A stretch of 64,000 nt of DNA from positions 1 through 64,000 of the forward strand of contig CAYWRZ010000006.1 in assembly GCA_964460845.1 (NCBI GenBank), written 5' to 3'. How positions within the stretch are numbered: position 1 is the stretch's first letter; every line of letters begins with the position of its first letter. The DNA comes from CAYWRZ01 sp964460845 (lineage in GTDB: Bacteria; Bacteroidota; Bacteroidia; Flavobacteriales_D; UBA2798). This document shows, piece by piece, positions 16,649 through 25,725 of this stretch. The position numbers and the translations under genes are program-made. Below the pieces are notes generated by a model. That model was not told the origin of the DNA. It saw nothing but the letters and a program-made list of their open reading frames with translations, and made no database searches.

Positions 16649-16978
16649 ATGGCATTGGAAATCACAGATGCTAACTTCGACGAGTTGGTATTGAACGCAG
16701 ACAAACCCGTGATGGTTGATTTTTGGGCGGCATGGTGTGGTCCCTGTCGCATGGTAGGCCCGCTGGTAGAAGAAATTTCGAAAGAGTACGAAGGCAAAGC
16801 GATAGTAGGGAAAGTGGATGTGGATCAAAATCCCGGTATTTCTGCAAAATTCGGAATTCGCAACATTCCCACCATACTGTTTCTGAAAAACGGCGAGATT
16901 GTGGACAAATCGGTAGGTGCCGTTCCCAAGTCGCAACTTACACAAAAGCTTGACAAACAACTTTCTACCTCCTCCTGA
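16649..16978 (+). CDS. trxA: Thioredoxin
   Basis: 109 aa, the standard length of thioredoxin 1. The active site WAAWCGPCRM (WCGPC) lies near residue 30, the cis-proline segment RNIPTILFLKNGEIV near 75, and the conserved GAVPKSQL follows. It is a cytoplasmic disulfide reductase, reduced by thioredoxin reductase. No signal peptide. A hairpin with a T-run follows the stop, so it may be monocistronic although the DUF58 gene lies close downstream. Confidence 0.95.
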   Translation: MALEITDANFDELVLNADKPVMVDFWAAWCGPCRMVGPLVEEISKEYEGKAIVGKVDVDQNPGISAKFGIRNIPTILFLKNGEIVDKSVGAVPKSQLTQKLDKQLSTSS

Positions 16979-16992
16979 AAAGTTGTTCCACA

Positions 16993-17030
16993 GGGTTCCG
17001 GGCAGGTAATGCTTCGGAACCTTGTTTTTT
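16993..17030 (+). terminator. Probable terminator after trxA, at the edge of the DUF58 gene
   Basis: Stem GGTTCCG with CGGAACC (7 bp, extendable by a G-T pair), a 14-nt loop, then TTGTTTTTT. It ends about 10 bp before the preferred DUF58 start, so it could act as an attenuator between trxA and DUF58. Confidence 0.5.
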
Positions 17031-17039
17031 CCGGACTTC

Positions 17040-17966
17040 TTGGGTACCATAGACAAACATAGCACTGAACCTTTCGGCCGGCTCGAATTTTTGGCCCGGC
17101 AAGTGGTAGAAGGCTTTCTGACCGGTCTTCACAAAAGCCCTTTTCACGGCTTTTCGGTCGAATTTGCCGAACACCGCCTCTACAATACGGGCGAATCGAC
17201 CCGGCATATCGACTGGAAACTTTTTGCCCGCACCGACAAGCTGTTTGTAAAACGCTACGAAGAAGAGACCAACCTGCGTTGCCATCTGCTTATCGATGTC
17301 TCTTCGTCGATGTATTTCCCGGCCGATCCGCCCAAAGGCAAGTATCATAAGCTGGGCTTTTCGATTCATGCCGCCGCCGCCCTGATCGAGCTGTTACGCC
17401 GTCAGCGCGATGCGGTGGGACTGAGCCTGTTTGCCGAAAAAGTAAACCTGCATACCCCTGCCCGTTCGAGTCTTTCGCACCACAAGATGCTGTACAGCGA
17501 GCTTGAAAAGCAATTGCACGCGTACAATCCCGACGCCGTACACGCCACCCGTGCCGCCGAAGCGCTGCACCATATTGCCGAACGTATTCACCAGCGCTCG
17601 CTGGTCGTACTTTTCAGCGATATGTTCGATTCGGCCGATGCCGAAGAAAAGCTTTTCCCCGCCCTGCAGCACCTGCGGCATAACAAGCACGAGGTGATCC
17701 TCTTCCATGTAAGCGATCATAAGCTGGAGCTGGATTTCGACTTCGAGAACCGCCCTTATACCTTTATCGATATGGAAACGGGCGAAAAGCTAAAGCTGAA
17801 TCCGGCGCAGGTCAAGTCGGGCTACGTGAGCGCTATGGACGCTTTCCGGAAAAGCCTGATAGAAAAATGCGCCCAATACCGGATTGATTTGGTAGAAGCC
17901 GATATTCATGCCGGGTTTGATAAAGTGCTGATGCAGTATTTGGTAAAGCGATCGCGGCTTCATTAA
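17040..17966 (+). CDS. DUF58 domain protein (VWA-like, MoxR-associated type)
   Basis: 308 aa if translation begins at the TTG at 17040; a second TTG at 17022 lies inside the terminator T-run, and no ATG exists before the conserved part. FGRLEFLARQVVEGFLTGLHKSPFHGFSVEFAEHRLYNTGESTRHIDWKLFART contains the DUF58 core (R.Y..G...R.IDW), followed by a VWA-like segment LLIDVSSSMYFP with a DxSxS metal motif. DUF58 proteins usually accompany MoxR AAA+ ATPases and help assemble protein complexes; no MoxR gene is adjacent here. No membrane helix. The non-ATG start is unusual, but the conserved N-terminal segment requires a start close to here. Confidence 0.85.
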   Translation: MGTIDKHSTEPFGRLEFLARQVVEGFLTGLHKSPFHGFSVEFAEHRLYNTGESTRHIDWKLFARTDKLFVKRYEEETNLRCHLLIDVSSSMYFPADPPKGKYHKLGFSIHAAAALIELLRRQRDAVGLSLFAEKVNLHTPARSSLSHHKMLYSELEKQLHAYNPDAVHATRAAEALHHIAERIHQRSLVVLFSDMFDSADAEEKLFPALQHLRHNKHEVILFHVSDHKLELDFDFENRPYTFIDMETGEKLKLNPAQVKSGYVSAMDAFRKSLIEKCAQYRIDLVEADIHAGFDKVLMQYLVKRSRLH

Positions 17967-17988
17967 GGCATAAATTTTTATTCATTTT

Positions 17989-18019
17989 TTTGGTAGCAAT
18001 CGGAAAAAAGCTATATTTG
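17989..18019 (+). promoter_or_regulatory. Consensus Bacteroidota sigma promoter for tRNA-Asp
   Basis: TTTG (17989-17992), exactly 19 bp, then TATATTTG (18012-18019). This is a perfect match to TTTG-N19-TAnnTTTG. Transcription would start near 18026, about 23 bp before the tRNA. Confidence 0.85.
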
Positions 18020-18048
18020 CAACCTCGAAATCGTTCTGTAAAAATCCT

Positions 18049-18122
18049 GGTCCGGTAGTTCAGTTGGTTAGAATACGTGCCTGTCACGCACGGGGTCGCG
18101 AGTTCGAGTCTCGTCCGGACCG
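18049..18122 (+). tRNA. tRNA-Asp (anticodon GTC)
   Basis: 74 nt including the discriminator base. Acceptor arms GGTCCGG and CCGGACC pair fully with discriminator G. The anticodon stem CGTGC/GCACG holds loop CTGTCAC with anticodon GTC at 18083-18085, U33 and A37. The T arm has GTTCGAGTC. The 3' CCA is not encoded. It stands alone with its own promoter and terminator. Confidence 0.97.
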
Positions 18123-18143
18123 CAATCAGAAGATTTTTGAGTT

Positions 18144-18172
18144 AAAAAGCCTCGTTTTTACGGGGCTTTTTT
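18144..18172 (+). terminator. Rho-independent terminator after tRNA-Asp
   Basis: Eleven-pair stem AAAAAGCCTCG with CGGGGCTTTTT (one G-T pair), 6-nt loop, T-run of six. It begins 22 bp after the tRNA. Confidence 0.85.
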
Positions 18173-18293
18173 GGTTTTTGACAACTACCTTAAGAAAATT
18201 TACTTTCCAGCTATTATTTCCTCTATTCCCATTCCGAAGTTAAATAAGGTATTTTGTGGCGTTACCTTTCTATCGGCGACAGATTAATAGGTC

Positions 18294-18644
18294 TCATTTC
18301 TCAAACTCAAAATAATCTTTGTGAAGCACTAAAGATCCCATCACTACAAGTCCGAAAGTTATCCAACAGGCTGCTTTCGAGTCAGTCATATCCAAGGCCA
18401 TTCGGTACGCCAGATAACCCCAAAACAAGGAGAACAGAATCGAAAAAACATACCGGAAAAAACGAAGACAAAAGAAGAGTAAAAAAGTAAGCAGCGCATT
18501 TACTATTCCTGCGATTAGAATTGTGTATGTATCCCAGTCGTATTTTCTACCAAGCGCCATCGCAATAAAAATACTCAGCACTACTATTTCTATTCCTACG
18601 AGCGTAATACGCCATTTGGGACGAATTTCAAACTTATACCGCAT
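18294..18644 (-). CDS. Small integral membrane protein of unknown function
   Basis: 116 aa from the ATG at 18642-18644; the frame is open 39 codons further, but that part lacks a credible start. Hydrophobic segments WRITLVGIEIVVLSIFIAMAL, YTILIAGIVNALLTFLLFFCL, YVFSILFSLFWGYLAYRMAL and ACWITFGLVVMGSLVL suggest four membrane helices. No family is recognised. A -7 box (minus-strand TACCTTTG, 18681-18688) lies 37 bp upstream and supports expression. Convergent with the tRNA unit, divergent from the esterase gene. Confidence 0.6.
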   Translation of the reverse strand: MRYKFEIRPKWRITLVGIEIVVLSIFIAMALGRKYDWDTYTILIAGIVNALLTFLLFFCLRFFRYVFSILFSLFWGYLAYRMALDMTDSKAACWITFGLVVMGSLVLHKDYFEFEK

Positions 18645-18680
18645 AAACAACAGAATGAAGTGAGAAATGATATCCTTCTG

Positions 18681-18688
18681 CAAAGGTA
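18681..18688 (-). promoter_or_regulatory. -7 promoter box upstream of the small membrane protein
   Basis: Minus-strand TACCTTTG, matching TAnnTTTG, 37 bp before the ATG of the 116-aa membrane protein. No clear -33 element. Confidence 0.4.
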
Positions 18689-18899
18689 GGTCAAAGAGCC
18701 TTGTTTCACTACATTTTATCACTTTAAATAACCCAATACCGGCAGCATTTTCCGGTTGCAAAAGAATTTTGAGGTGTTGTTATTTGTTATCGCATGCCGG
18801 AATTCAACACCAAATCCTGATCTTAAATAAGCGCTGCAAAAAGAAAAACCACCGGGAAATTCAGTATTTTGTCGGCTACAAACCCATGCTTTCTCCCTT

Positions 18900-20063
18900 A
18901 TGCGCACGCTCTTTTTCTTTGTGCTGTCGGGCTTTTTCAGCATCGCACACTCCCAAACCACCAGCTCGTTTATTTTTAAATCCGACATTTTAGGCCAGGA
19001 ACGGAACATCCGGATACACCTGCCCGAATCGGTAGGGAAAGACAGCAGCAAAACCTATCCCCTGCTGCTGACACTCGACGGCGAATACCTCTTTTATGCC
19101 TTTATGGGCGTGAGCGAATCATGGACCATACGCGATATTATTCCCGAAACGATTATCGTCGGCATCGATCAAAACTATATCCAAAAAGACAATTACCCCG
19201 CCCGCTGGTTCGATTGCTCGTACGATTCTAAAACGGCCGAACCGGACGAAGACGGACTCCGCTTCAAACAATTTATCACACAGGAACTGATTCCCCACTT
19301 ATCCAAACACTACAGAATAGGAAAGTTTAAAGCCATTGCCGGACACTCGTTTACCGCCAATTACATCAACTATTTCCTCGAAGAACCCGATTTTAAAGGA
19401 TTTATCGCACTTAGCCCTTATATACCTACAGTGTTGGAAGAAAAAATCAGACAGACACTCGTACCACGTACTACCCCGGCTTACTATTTTATGTGTACCG
19501 CTACGCAAGACCTTTCGGGGCATATTCCTCAAATACAGCGTCAGGATTCGGTATTGTTTCGGGAAATAAATACAGCCTATTTTCAGTATGCTTTTCGCAA
19601 TTACGAAGGTGAATCACACATGTCGCTCGTAGTAAGAAGCATTCCCGATGCCCTGCTACACCTGTACCGCGATTACCTCACTATCGATGATCCCGCCGTA
19701 TGGGCAGCGCTGCAAGAAGTGAACGACCTGTCGGATTACCTGGTCAAAAGGTACGAAACCATTGAAAAAGTCTATGGGTTCAAGCTAACGATAAGGGAAG
19801 ATGATTTGCTCGGTGTCTCCATTTTGCAAGAAGAACGCGAAGATTGGGATGATCTTCGCCACACGGGATTGCTGGCTGTCTCCCTCTATCCCGAAAGTCT
19901 TTACGGCTATTATATGTGCGGCCTGGCCGAAGAAAAGAAAAACAATTTAAGTTCCGCCCTCGACTATTATTCGAAAGGTTACGCAAAATTGGGGCCTGAA
20001 GTATTGAACAAAGCCGATTTTTACAAGGATATAGAACGGGTCGAGAAGCTGATGAAAAAATAA
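18900..20063 (+). CDS. Exported alpha/beta-hydrolase (esterase D-like) with C-terminal helical repeat
   Basis: 387 aa with a signal peptide ending AHSQ. Residues about 25-260 form an esterase-D/enterochelin-esterase-like hydrolase: RNIRIHLPESV, YPLLLTLDGEYLFY, the nucleophile elbow AGHSFTANY (Ser in G-x-S-x) and a likely catalytic His in EGESHMSLV. The last 110 residues look like TPR-type helices (SLYGYYMCGLAEEKKNNLSSALDYYSKGYAKLG). Such proteins hydrolyse small esters in the periplasm; the substrate here is unknown. No operon partner. Confidence 0.85.
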   Translation: MRTLFFFVLSGFFSIAHSQTTSSFIFKSDILGQERNIRIHLPESVGKDSSKTYPLLLTLDGEYLFYAFMGVSESWTIRDIIPETIIVGIDQNYIQKDNYPARWFDCSYDSKTAEPDEDGLRFKQFITQELIPHLSKHYRIGKFKAIAGHSFTANYINYFLEEPDFKGFIALSPYIPTVLEEKIRQTLVPRTTPAYYFMCTATQDLSGHIPQIQRQDSVLFREINTAYFQYAFRNYEGESHMSLVVRSIPDALLHLYRDYLTIDDPAVWAALQEVNDLSDYLVKRYETIEKVYGFKLTIREDDLLGVSILQEEREDWDDLRHTGLLAVSLYPESLYGYYMCGLAEEKKNNLSSALDYYSKGYAKLGPEVLNKADFYKDIERVEKLMKK

Positions 20064-20214
20064 TTCCCCGCCACATTTCGCTACGTAAGCGCCTTTCGGA
20101 AAGATCGACACACCTGCTTTTCTTTAGGAAAGAAACAGTACAAATTGAACTTTCTGACACTTAAGTTGTACCTACTGCCTGAACTCCACATTTATCGGGC
20201 TAATCTTTTTAGGT

Positions 20215-23200
20215 ATGAAACTATTTTTTACGTTGCTTCTGCTTGTACTTCAGACCTCTATCGTCTCGGCGCAATGCTGGCAAAAAATCGCTTCGAAATA
20301 CAATCACGTGCTGGCGATTCACAGCGACGGCTCGCTCTGGCACTGGGGAGGCGGGCGAATTGCCGAACGCAGTCTCGACACACCCGTTCGACTTCATAGC
20401 GACACCACCTGGGCCGATATCGCTACCGGCGACGGCTTTGTGGCTGCCCTCAAAAAAGACGGCACGCTTTGGGTGAAAGGCGAAAATACATACGGACAGC
20501 TCGGACTGGGGCATACCACCGCACAACCTACGCTCGTGCAGGTAGGAAGCGATACCGATTGGAAACAGGTGGCCTGCGGTGCCGACCATATAGCCGCGCT
20601 CAAAACCGACGGCACACTTTGGATATGGGGTCGAAACAACAACGGGCAGCTCGGTACAGGAACCGGCCGTGTCAATAATCCCGTACCGACACAACTGGGA
20701 ACCGATACCGACTGGGAATTTCTTTCGGCCGGAAGAAACCATACGCTTATCAAAAAAACAAGCCATTCGCTGTTTTTTGTCGGTGCCTGCTACGGTACAC
20801 AGTCGAGTCAGCTACGGCAAACCGGCCCTGTAGGCGTATGGCAAACCATGGCCGCTGGCAACAGCGTGGATTACGGCATTCGTACCAACGGTACCTTGTG
20901 GAAATGGAGCCACAACAACGGAGGCGCTTCGGGGATTACACAGGTAGGCATAGCCACCGACTGGCAGCATACCGATAACAGTCCTGCCTATTCGACCGAA
21001 GCACATGCGCTTTTTGTCAAAACCGACCACACACTTTGGGCCATCGGAGCCAACCAGTTTGGCCAACTCGGCAACGGTACTACACAAGCCTCGGCTACAC
21101 TTCCCGTACAAATAGGCAACGCCACGCATTGGGAAAATGTGGTAGCCGGCACGCATACCAGCTTTGCACAAGGTGAACATTCGGATTGGTGGGGCTGGGG
21201 ACGCAACCAGTTAGCACAATTCGGCAACGGGAAAAACCGCAATGTGCCCCAACCCGTCGTTGTGGCCAACCACTGGAAAAGCATTGCCCTGAGTCAAAGC
21301 TCGTTTAACGCCCATGCTTTGGCCATTCAGCACAACGGCACCCTTTGGGCATGGGGGCAAAATAACGACGGACAGCTCGGCATCGGCAGCGCTTATACCC
21401 ATCAGGCATTGCCCGTACAAATCGGCAGCGATACCACCTGGCAGGTTGTATCGAACGGTTTTCATTTCTCCTTAGCCATCAAATCGGACGGCACCTTGTG
21501 GGGCTGGGGACGCAACGGTACCGGACAGCTCGGATTGGGCGCTTCCGTACCGGGGCCACATATTCCGACCCGGATAGGCAACGATACCACCTGGCAGACC
21601 GTAAGTGCCGGTAACGATTTTGCACTCGCCCTCAAAAGCGACGGCACACTGTGGGGCTGGGGCAGAAACGCAGAAGGGCAACTCGGAAATACCAGCACCG
21701 GAACTACCTTCTATGTACCGACACGCATCGGTGCAGATTCTAACTGGATCGCCGTATCGGCCGGATACCAACACGCACTGGCGCTTCGTGCAGACAGCAC
21801 ACTTTGGAGCTGGGGCAACAATAGTTACGGGCAGATCGGGCGTACAGGAAACCGGATGCTACCCGCACAGGTGGGCACAGCGCAGTGGAAAATTATAGCA
21901 GGCGGCGGCTATCATTCGATGGGGATTAGAACCGACGGCACACTTTGGACATGGGGGCGCAATCAATACAGGCAACTGGGCGACGGCACCGCAACCGACC
22001 GTAATACGCCTACCTCTATCTCCCCTTCGGCACGTTGGCTGCATATAGCAGCCGGATTTGAACACAGTGTTGCCGTACAGGCCGACAGTTCCTTATGGGC
22101 ATGGGGAAGTAATGGTGTCGGACAAACCGCCGATCCGCTGTCTTACCCTACTTTTCTGCCCACTACCTCCACACCACTTCGCATCGATTCGCTGCATACC
22201 TGGACAACTGCTGCGGCTGCGATCGTACACAGCATGGCAATTACTGCTTCGGGTACACTCTTTAGCTGGGGCGATAATTTTGCTTCCGAACCCCAAACCA
22301 ACTTTCCTTTACTGGGATATTTACAAACCGTACCGCTGCTCCTCAGCGATTGCGCTTCGTGTGTACCCGACAGCCTTACGCTAAGCTTAGAAATTTGCGC
22401 GAACGACTCTCTTTTCTTCAATGGCACATATCTACGCGAACCGGGAACTTATACGCAGACTACCACCAACAATAAGGGATGCGACAGTACCGTCACGCTG
22501 AATCTCAATATACTTGCAGTAGCTACCGGCACCGATGTGCATACCGCCTGCGGTTCTTTTACCTGGATAGACAACCATACCTATACAAGCGACAACCACA
22601 GCGCCACCTATATCTTTCAGGGAGCCGCTCTCAACGGTTGTGATTCTATTGTGACACTCCAGCTCAGCATTTCTCCTGTTTGGAACGATACCATATATGA
22701 AAGCACCTGTGCCGAGAGCTATACCTGGCCTGTAAACGGAGTCACCTATTTTTCGGATGGCCTTTACACCGACANNNNNNNNNNNNNNNNNNNNNNNNNN
22801 NNNNNNNNNNNNNNNNNNNNNNNNNNNNNNNNNNNNNNNNNNNNNNNNNNNNNNNNNNNNNNNNNNNNNNNNNNCCTTGCAATCCGTCCATCACTGCGAT
22901 TCCATTATTACCCTTCACCTCGCAATGTTTTCTGCTTCGTCAGATACCGTATATGAAAACACCTGTGCTGCGAGCTATACCTGGCCTGTAAACGGAATCA
23001 CCTATTTTTCGGATGGCATTTACACCGACACCTTGCAATCCGTCCATCACTGCGATTCCATTATTACCCTTCACCTCGCAATGTTCTCTGCTTCGTCAGA
23101 TACCGTATATGAAAGCACCTGTGCTGCGAGCTATACCTGGCCTGTAAACGGAGTCACCTATTTTTCGGATGGCATTTACACCGATACCTTGCAATCCGTC

Positions 23201-23719
23201 CATCACTGCGATTCTATTATTACCCTTCACCTTCGTTTTAACAGCGTAGAAGTTTCCGTTTCGCTCGAAGGAAATACGCTTACCGCGCTGGCCGACGATG
23301 CCCTGTACCAATGGCTGGACTGTGCTAAAAATTATGCAGCGATACCTACCGGCGCCAATGGACAAACGTTTAACCCCACACAGAGCGGTAGCTACGCGGT
23401 GCAAATCATACAAAACGGCTGTACCGACACTTCGGCCTGCGTTGCTGTAAATCTCGTCGGAATTGCAGAACAAGCGCTACATGAAGGATTTGAGCTGTAT
23501 CCTAATCCTACTACCGGATCCATTACGATACAGTCGAAAAACGCAGCGGACGAATTTACCCTGAGGCTATTCACCGTGCAAGGGCAGTTATTGGAAACAC
23601 GCCGGGCAAACGGCAAGCAAGCCGTTCAGCTTGAAATTCTCCCTCCGGCAGGCATGTATTTTATAGAAGTGATGACCGACACCGGCTTGAAAACAACGTT
23701 AAAAGTGATAAAACAATAA
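20215..23719 (+). CDS. RCC1-repeat surface protein with T9SS sorting domain, interrupted by an assembly gap
   Basis: A signal peptide (MKLFFTLLLLVLQTSIVSAQ) is followed by about 680 residues of RCC1-type beta-propeller repeats, recognisable by recurring LWGWGRNxxGQLG and HxLALKSDGTLW segments. Then come Cys-containing repeats of 52 residues (xCAASYTWPVNGxTYFSDGxYTDT ... HHCDSIITLHL), a small Ig-like module (YQWLDCAKN ... CTDTSACVAV) and a T9SS sorting domain (LYPNPTTGSITIQSK to the end). The gene is split by 100 N at 22775-22874. The frame differs on the two sides only because 100 is not a multiple of 3; joined directly, the flanks read GAC ACC TTG in frame, exactly the normal repeat junction. 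It is thus one gene, not a pseudogene. Probably a large secreted adhesin. Confidence 0.85.
22686..23236 (+). repeat. 156-bp tandem repeats inside the RCC1 protein gene
   Basis: Two complete, almost identical 156-bp units (22875-23030 and 23031-23186) are flanked by partial units before the gap (22686-22774) and after (23187-23236). Each encodes 52 residues. The near identity points to recent expansion or active homogenisation. Confidence 0.9.
22775..22874. other. Assembly gap of 100 N within tandem repeats
   Basis: Exactly 100 N, the usual placeholder for a gap of unknown size. The flanks meet seamlessly at the repeat junction, so the missing length is probably zero or a multiple of 156 bp. 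Confidence 0.95.
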
Positions 23720-23883
23720 GGCTCTACTTTAGAAAATTGAGTATTAACGCATCGGGGATGAAACGATCGGAACGGGAATCGCCACTCTATCTCCGCAGCA
23801 ATTTCATTCACAAAAACAGACTATCCGCACACGAAAAGGCGACATGATTTTAGTACATTTAGTGCTACTTTACTCTGCGTACT

Positions 23884-25572
23884 ATGTCTCGTCATTTTTT
23901 CTTTTCCGGTATAATTTTCTTTACCCTGTGGCTGCTTTCAGGCTGTAGCCATTCACAGAGCACCGACTACCATTCTCCAATAGTGCCGGTCGCGGTTATT
24001 GTATGTGAAGCGCCGCATTTTTCGGCCAAAGCGGTAGAAGAACAAATCACCTTACCGCTCGAATCTGCCCTAAGCCGAATCAACGTGACAAACATGTACA
24101 GCGAAAGCAGCGCAGAGCGCAGCGTAATCACCCTGTATGCGACCAAACTATCCGATGAAGATCGCCTCGCCTTACCTTCGCTATTACGTACAGGCCAGCT
24201 TCCCGACGGGATCGTACCACAAGTGTACCTGCCTTCCTCTTCCCGATCCTCATTGCATTATATTCTAAAAAGCTCCACACTAAACAACAAAACACTTAGC
24301 GACTGGCACCAAAAAGAATTTGCTTCTCTACTGCGCATGCAACCCGGTGTGGAAGAAGTATATACACTGGGAAATATCCGTCGCACGGTAAAGGTTCTTC
24401 CCAAACTCCGCGAAATGAATGCCCGTAGAATCGCCCTCACTGATCTGGCTGCTGCGCTCGATGAAGTCGTGTTACACGGAGTTATTCCTCCAATCGACGA
24501 GTTAAGCACGATACGGGTAAAAAATGTAAACGGAATCTCCTATCTACTCTCGGAGGTAGCCACAGTAAGCACACAACACCTCCCGCATCCGGTTTCTGCC
24601 TGGGAAAACGGAATACGCGTGCAGTCCGGCGTTGTATTTTTCTCAGGTGCCCCTACTGCGGCTGAGATGGAAGAAAAACTTCAGACTCTTCTACACGACA
24701 CGGATAGCGACGTGGAGATCCTGTCTTTTTACGCCGAGACAAAATCTCCATCCAACTCTCCTGCCACACTTACGCTGACAGTAAGGGTTCGCGCAAGCAG
24801 TTCGCAAAGTGACAGGGAAAAACAGATACTTGCTGTCAACGACATTCTACAAGCTGATAGAAGCGTAGCCAAAGTCGTGGTGGAAAACGGCTTCTCTCCC
24901 TTTTTTCAGGCAGAGGAACTACATCGCTTACGTGCAATAATCGAGCTCAAAGAGGGTGTTTCAGCAGACAGCGTAAAGGCAACGTTAACCCGAAATCTCT
25001 CCATTTCCCATTTTTCCGATTTTTATATCCAAACAAATAATTCTCCTAATCAACCTACTTCCCATACGCTTTATGTAGTTTCTCCGGACCGAGAAGAGGC
25101 CATCCAAACAGGACTTGAACTGGCTAGCAAATTGGCCGGAGAAAAGGCGGTGTCGTGGATATATACTTCGGGAGTAACTTATACATTAACCCGGGATTAC
25201 GAACTCCATCCCCAAAATGTAGCCGCTTATGGCCTTAGAATAAGTCAGGCTACCGAATTGTTAACGCTTGCCACTGAAGGTAAAACATGGAAAAACAGTA
25301 ACCTGGAACTCCTTCCGCTTACCCAAGAGAAAATCGATTTCTTAGAAGGCATTCATTTCTTCCTGCCTGAACAGGTTATCCCGCTCAATAATCTTACACT
25401 ATTATCCTTAAAGAAAGGCCCTTCTGTATTACTCCGTTACAACAGGCAATCCGCCGTATGTATAGCTTTCGAAACAAGTGACCCAGGCTCTATTCTTGAA
25501 CGATTAAATGATGTAGATTTTTCCCTTCTCCCGAAAGGCTGTAAATTAATTGTTGCCCCCTTCTCTAACTGA
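23884..25572 (+). CDS. Lipoprotein resembling the periplasmic porter domains of an RND pump, without the membrane domain
   Basis: 562 aa. A lipoprotein signal (FFTLWLLSGC) puts the lipidated Cys at residue 21. The rest follows the two periplasmic halves of AcrB/CzcA-type RND permeases in order. Half 1: VAVIVCEAPHFSAKAVEEQI, ITLPLESALSRINVTNMYSE, SLLRMQPGVEEVYTLGNIRR, ISYLLSEVATVS and a PTAAEMEEKLQTLL stretch (about residues 36-265). Half 2: LTLTVRVRASSSQSDREKQI, VAKVVVENGFSPFF, NNSPNQPTSHTLYVVSP, TRDYELHPQNVAAYGLRISQ and PLNNLTLLSLKKG (about 280-555). In a real pump some 230 residues with six membrane helices separate the halves; here a linker of about 15 residues does, and the final helices are also missing. 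It cannot use the proton motive force. It may be a pump modulator, decoy or substrate-binding lipoprotein. Start ATG at 23884; no operon partner. Confidence 0.75.
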   Translation: MSRHFFFSGIIFFTLWLLSGCSHSQSTDYHSPIVPVAVIVCEAPHFSAKAVEEQITLPLESALSRINVTNMYSESSAERSVITLYATKLSDEDRLALPSLLRTGQLPDGIVPQVYLPSSSRSSLHYILKSSTLNNKTLSDWHQKEFASLLRMQPGVEEVYTLGNIRRTVKVLPKLREMNARRIALTDLAAALDEVVLHGVIPPIDELSTIRVKNVNGISYLLSEVATVSTQHLPHPVSAWENGIRVQSGVVFFSGAPTAAEMEEKLQTLLHDTDSDVEILSFYAETKSPSNSPATLTLTVRVRASSSQSDREKQILAVNDILQADRSVAKVVVENGFSPFFQAEELHRLRAIIELKEGVSADSVKATLTRNLSISHFSDFYIQTNNSPNQPTSHTLYVVSPDREEAIQTGLELASKLAGEKAVSWIYTSGVTYTLTRDYELHPQNVAAYGLRISQATELLTLATEGKTWKNSNLELLPLTQEKIDFLEGIHFFLPEQVIPLNNLTLLSLKKGPSVLLRYNRQSAVCIAFETSDPGSILERLNDVDFSLLPKGCKLIVAPFSN

Positions 25573-25667
25573 CTCGTCTGCACACCAATGCAGTATGTCT
25601 TCTTTCAGAAAAGCCGTTTGTAGAATTGTCAATTTGTGGTCTTTGTTTTCCGACAGCTTAAAAGGAA

Positions 25668-25701
25668 AAATAAAAACCCCTGACGATGGACGTCAGGGGT
25701 T
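25668..25701 (-). terminator. Rho-independent terminator of the first Ig-repeat T9SS gene
   Basis: Stem AACCCCTGACG with CGTCAGGGGTT (11 bp) and a 5-nt loop. On the minus strand it is followed by a T-rich tract (TTTTTATTTTT). It starts 24 bp after the stop at 25726. Confidence 0.85.
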
Positions 25702-25725
25702 CTGCTATAGGATTACTTTAAAGAA

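Noticed and set aside
20215..23719. Frameshifted pseudogene in the RCC1 protein
   Set aside because: The apparent frame change is caused by the 100-N placeholder; the flanks join in frame at a repeat boundary.
5583..25572. A TolC-RND efflux operon linking the TolC-like gene and the RND-like lipoprotein
   Set aside because: The genes are 17 kb apart on opposite strands with many unrelated genes between, and no adaptor or true RND permease is present.
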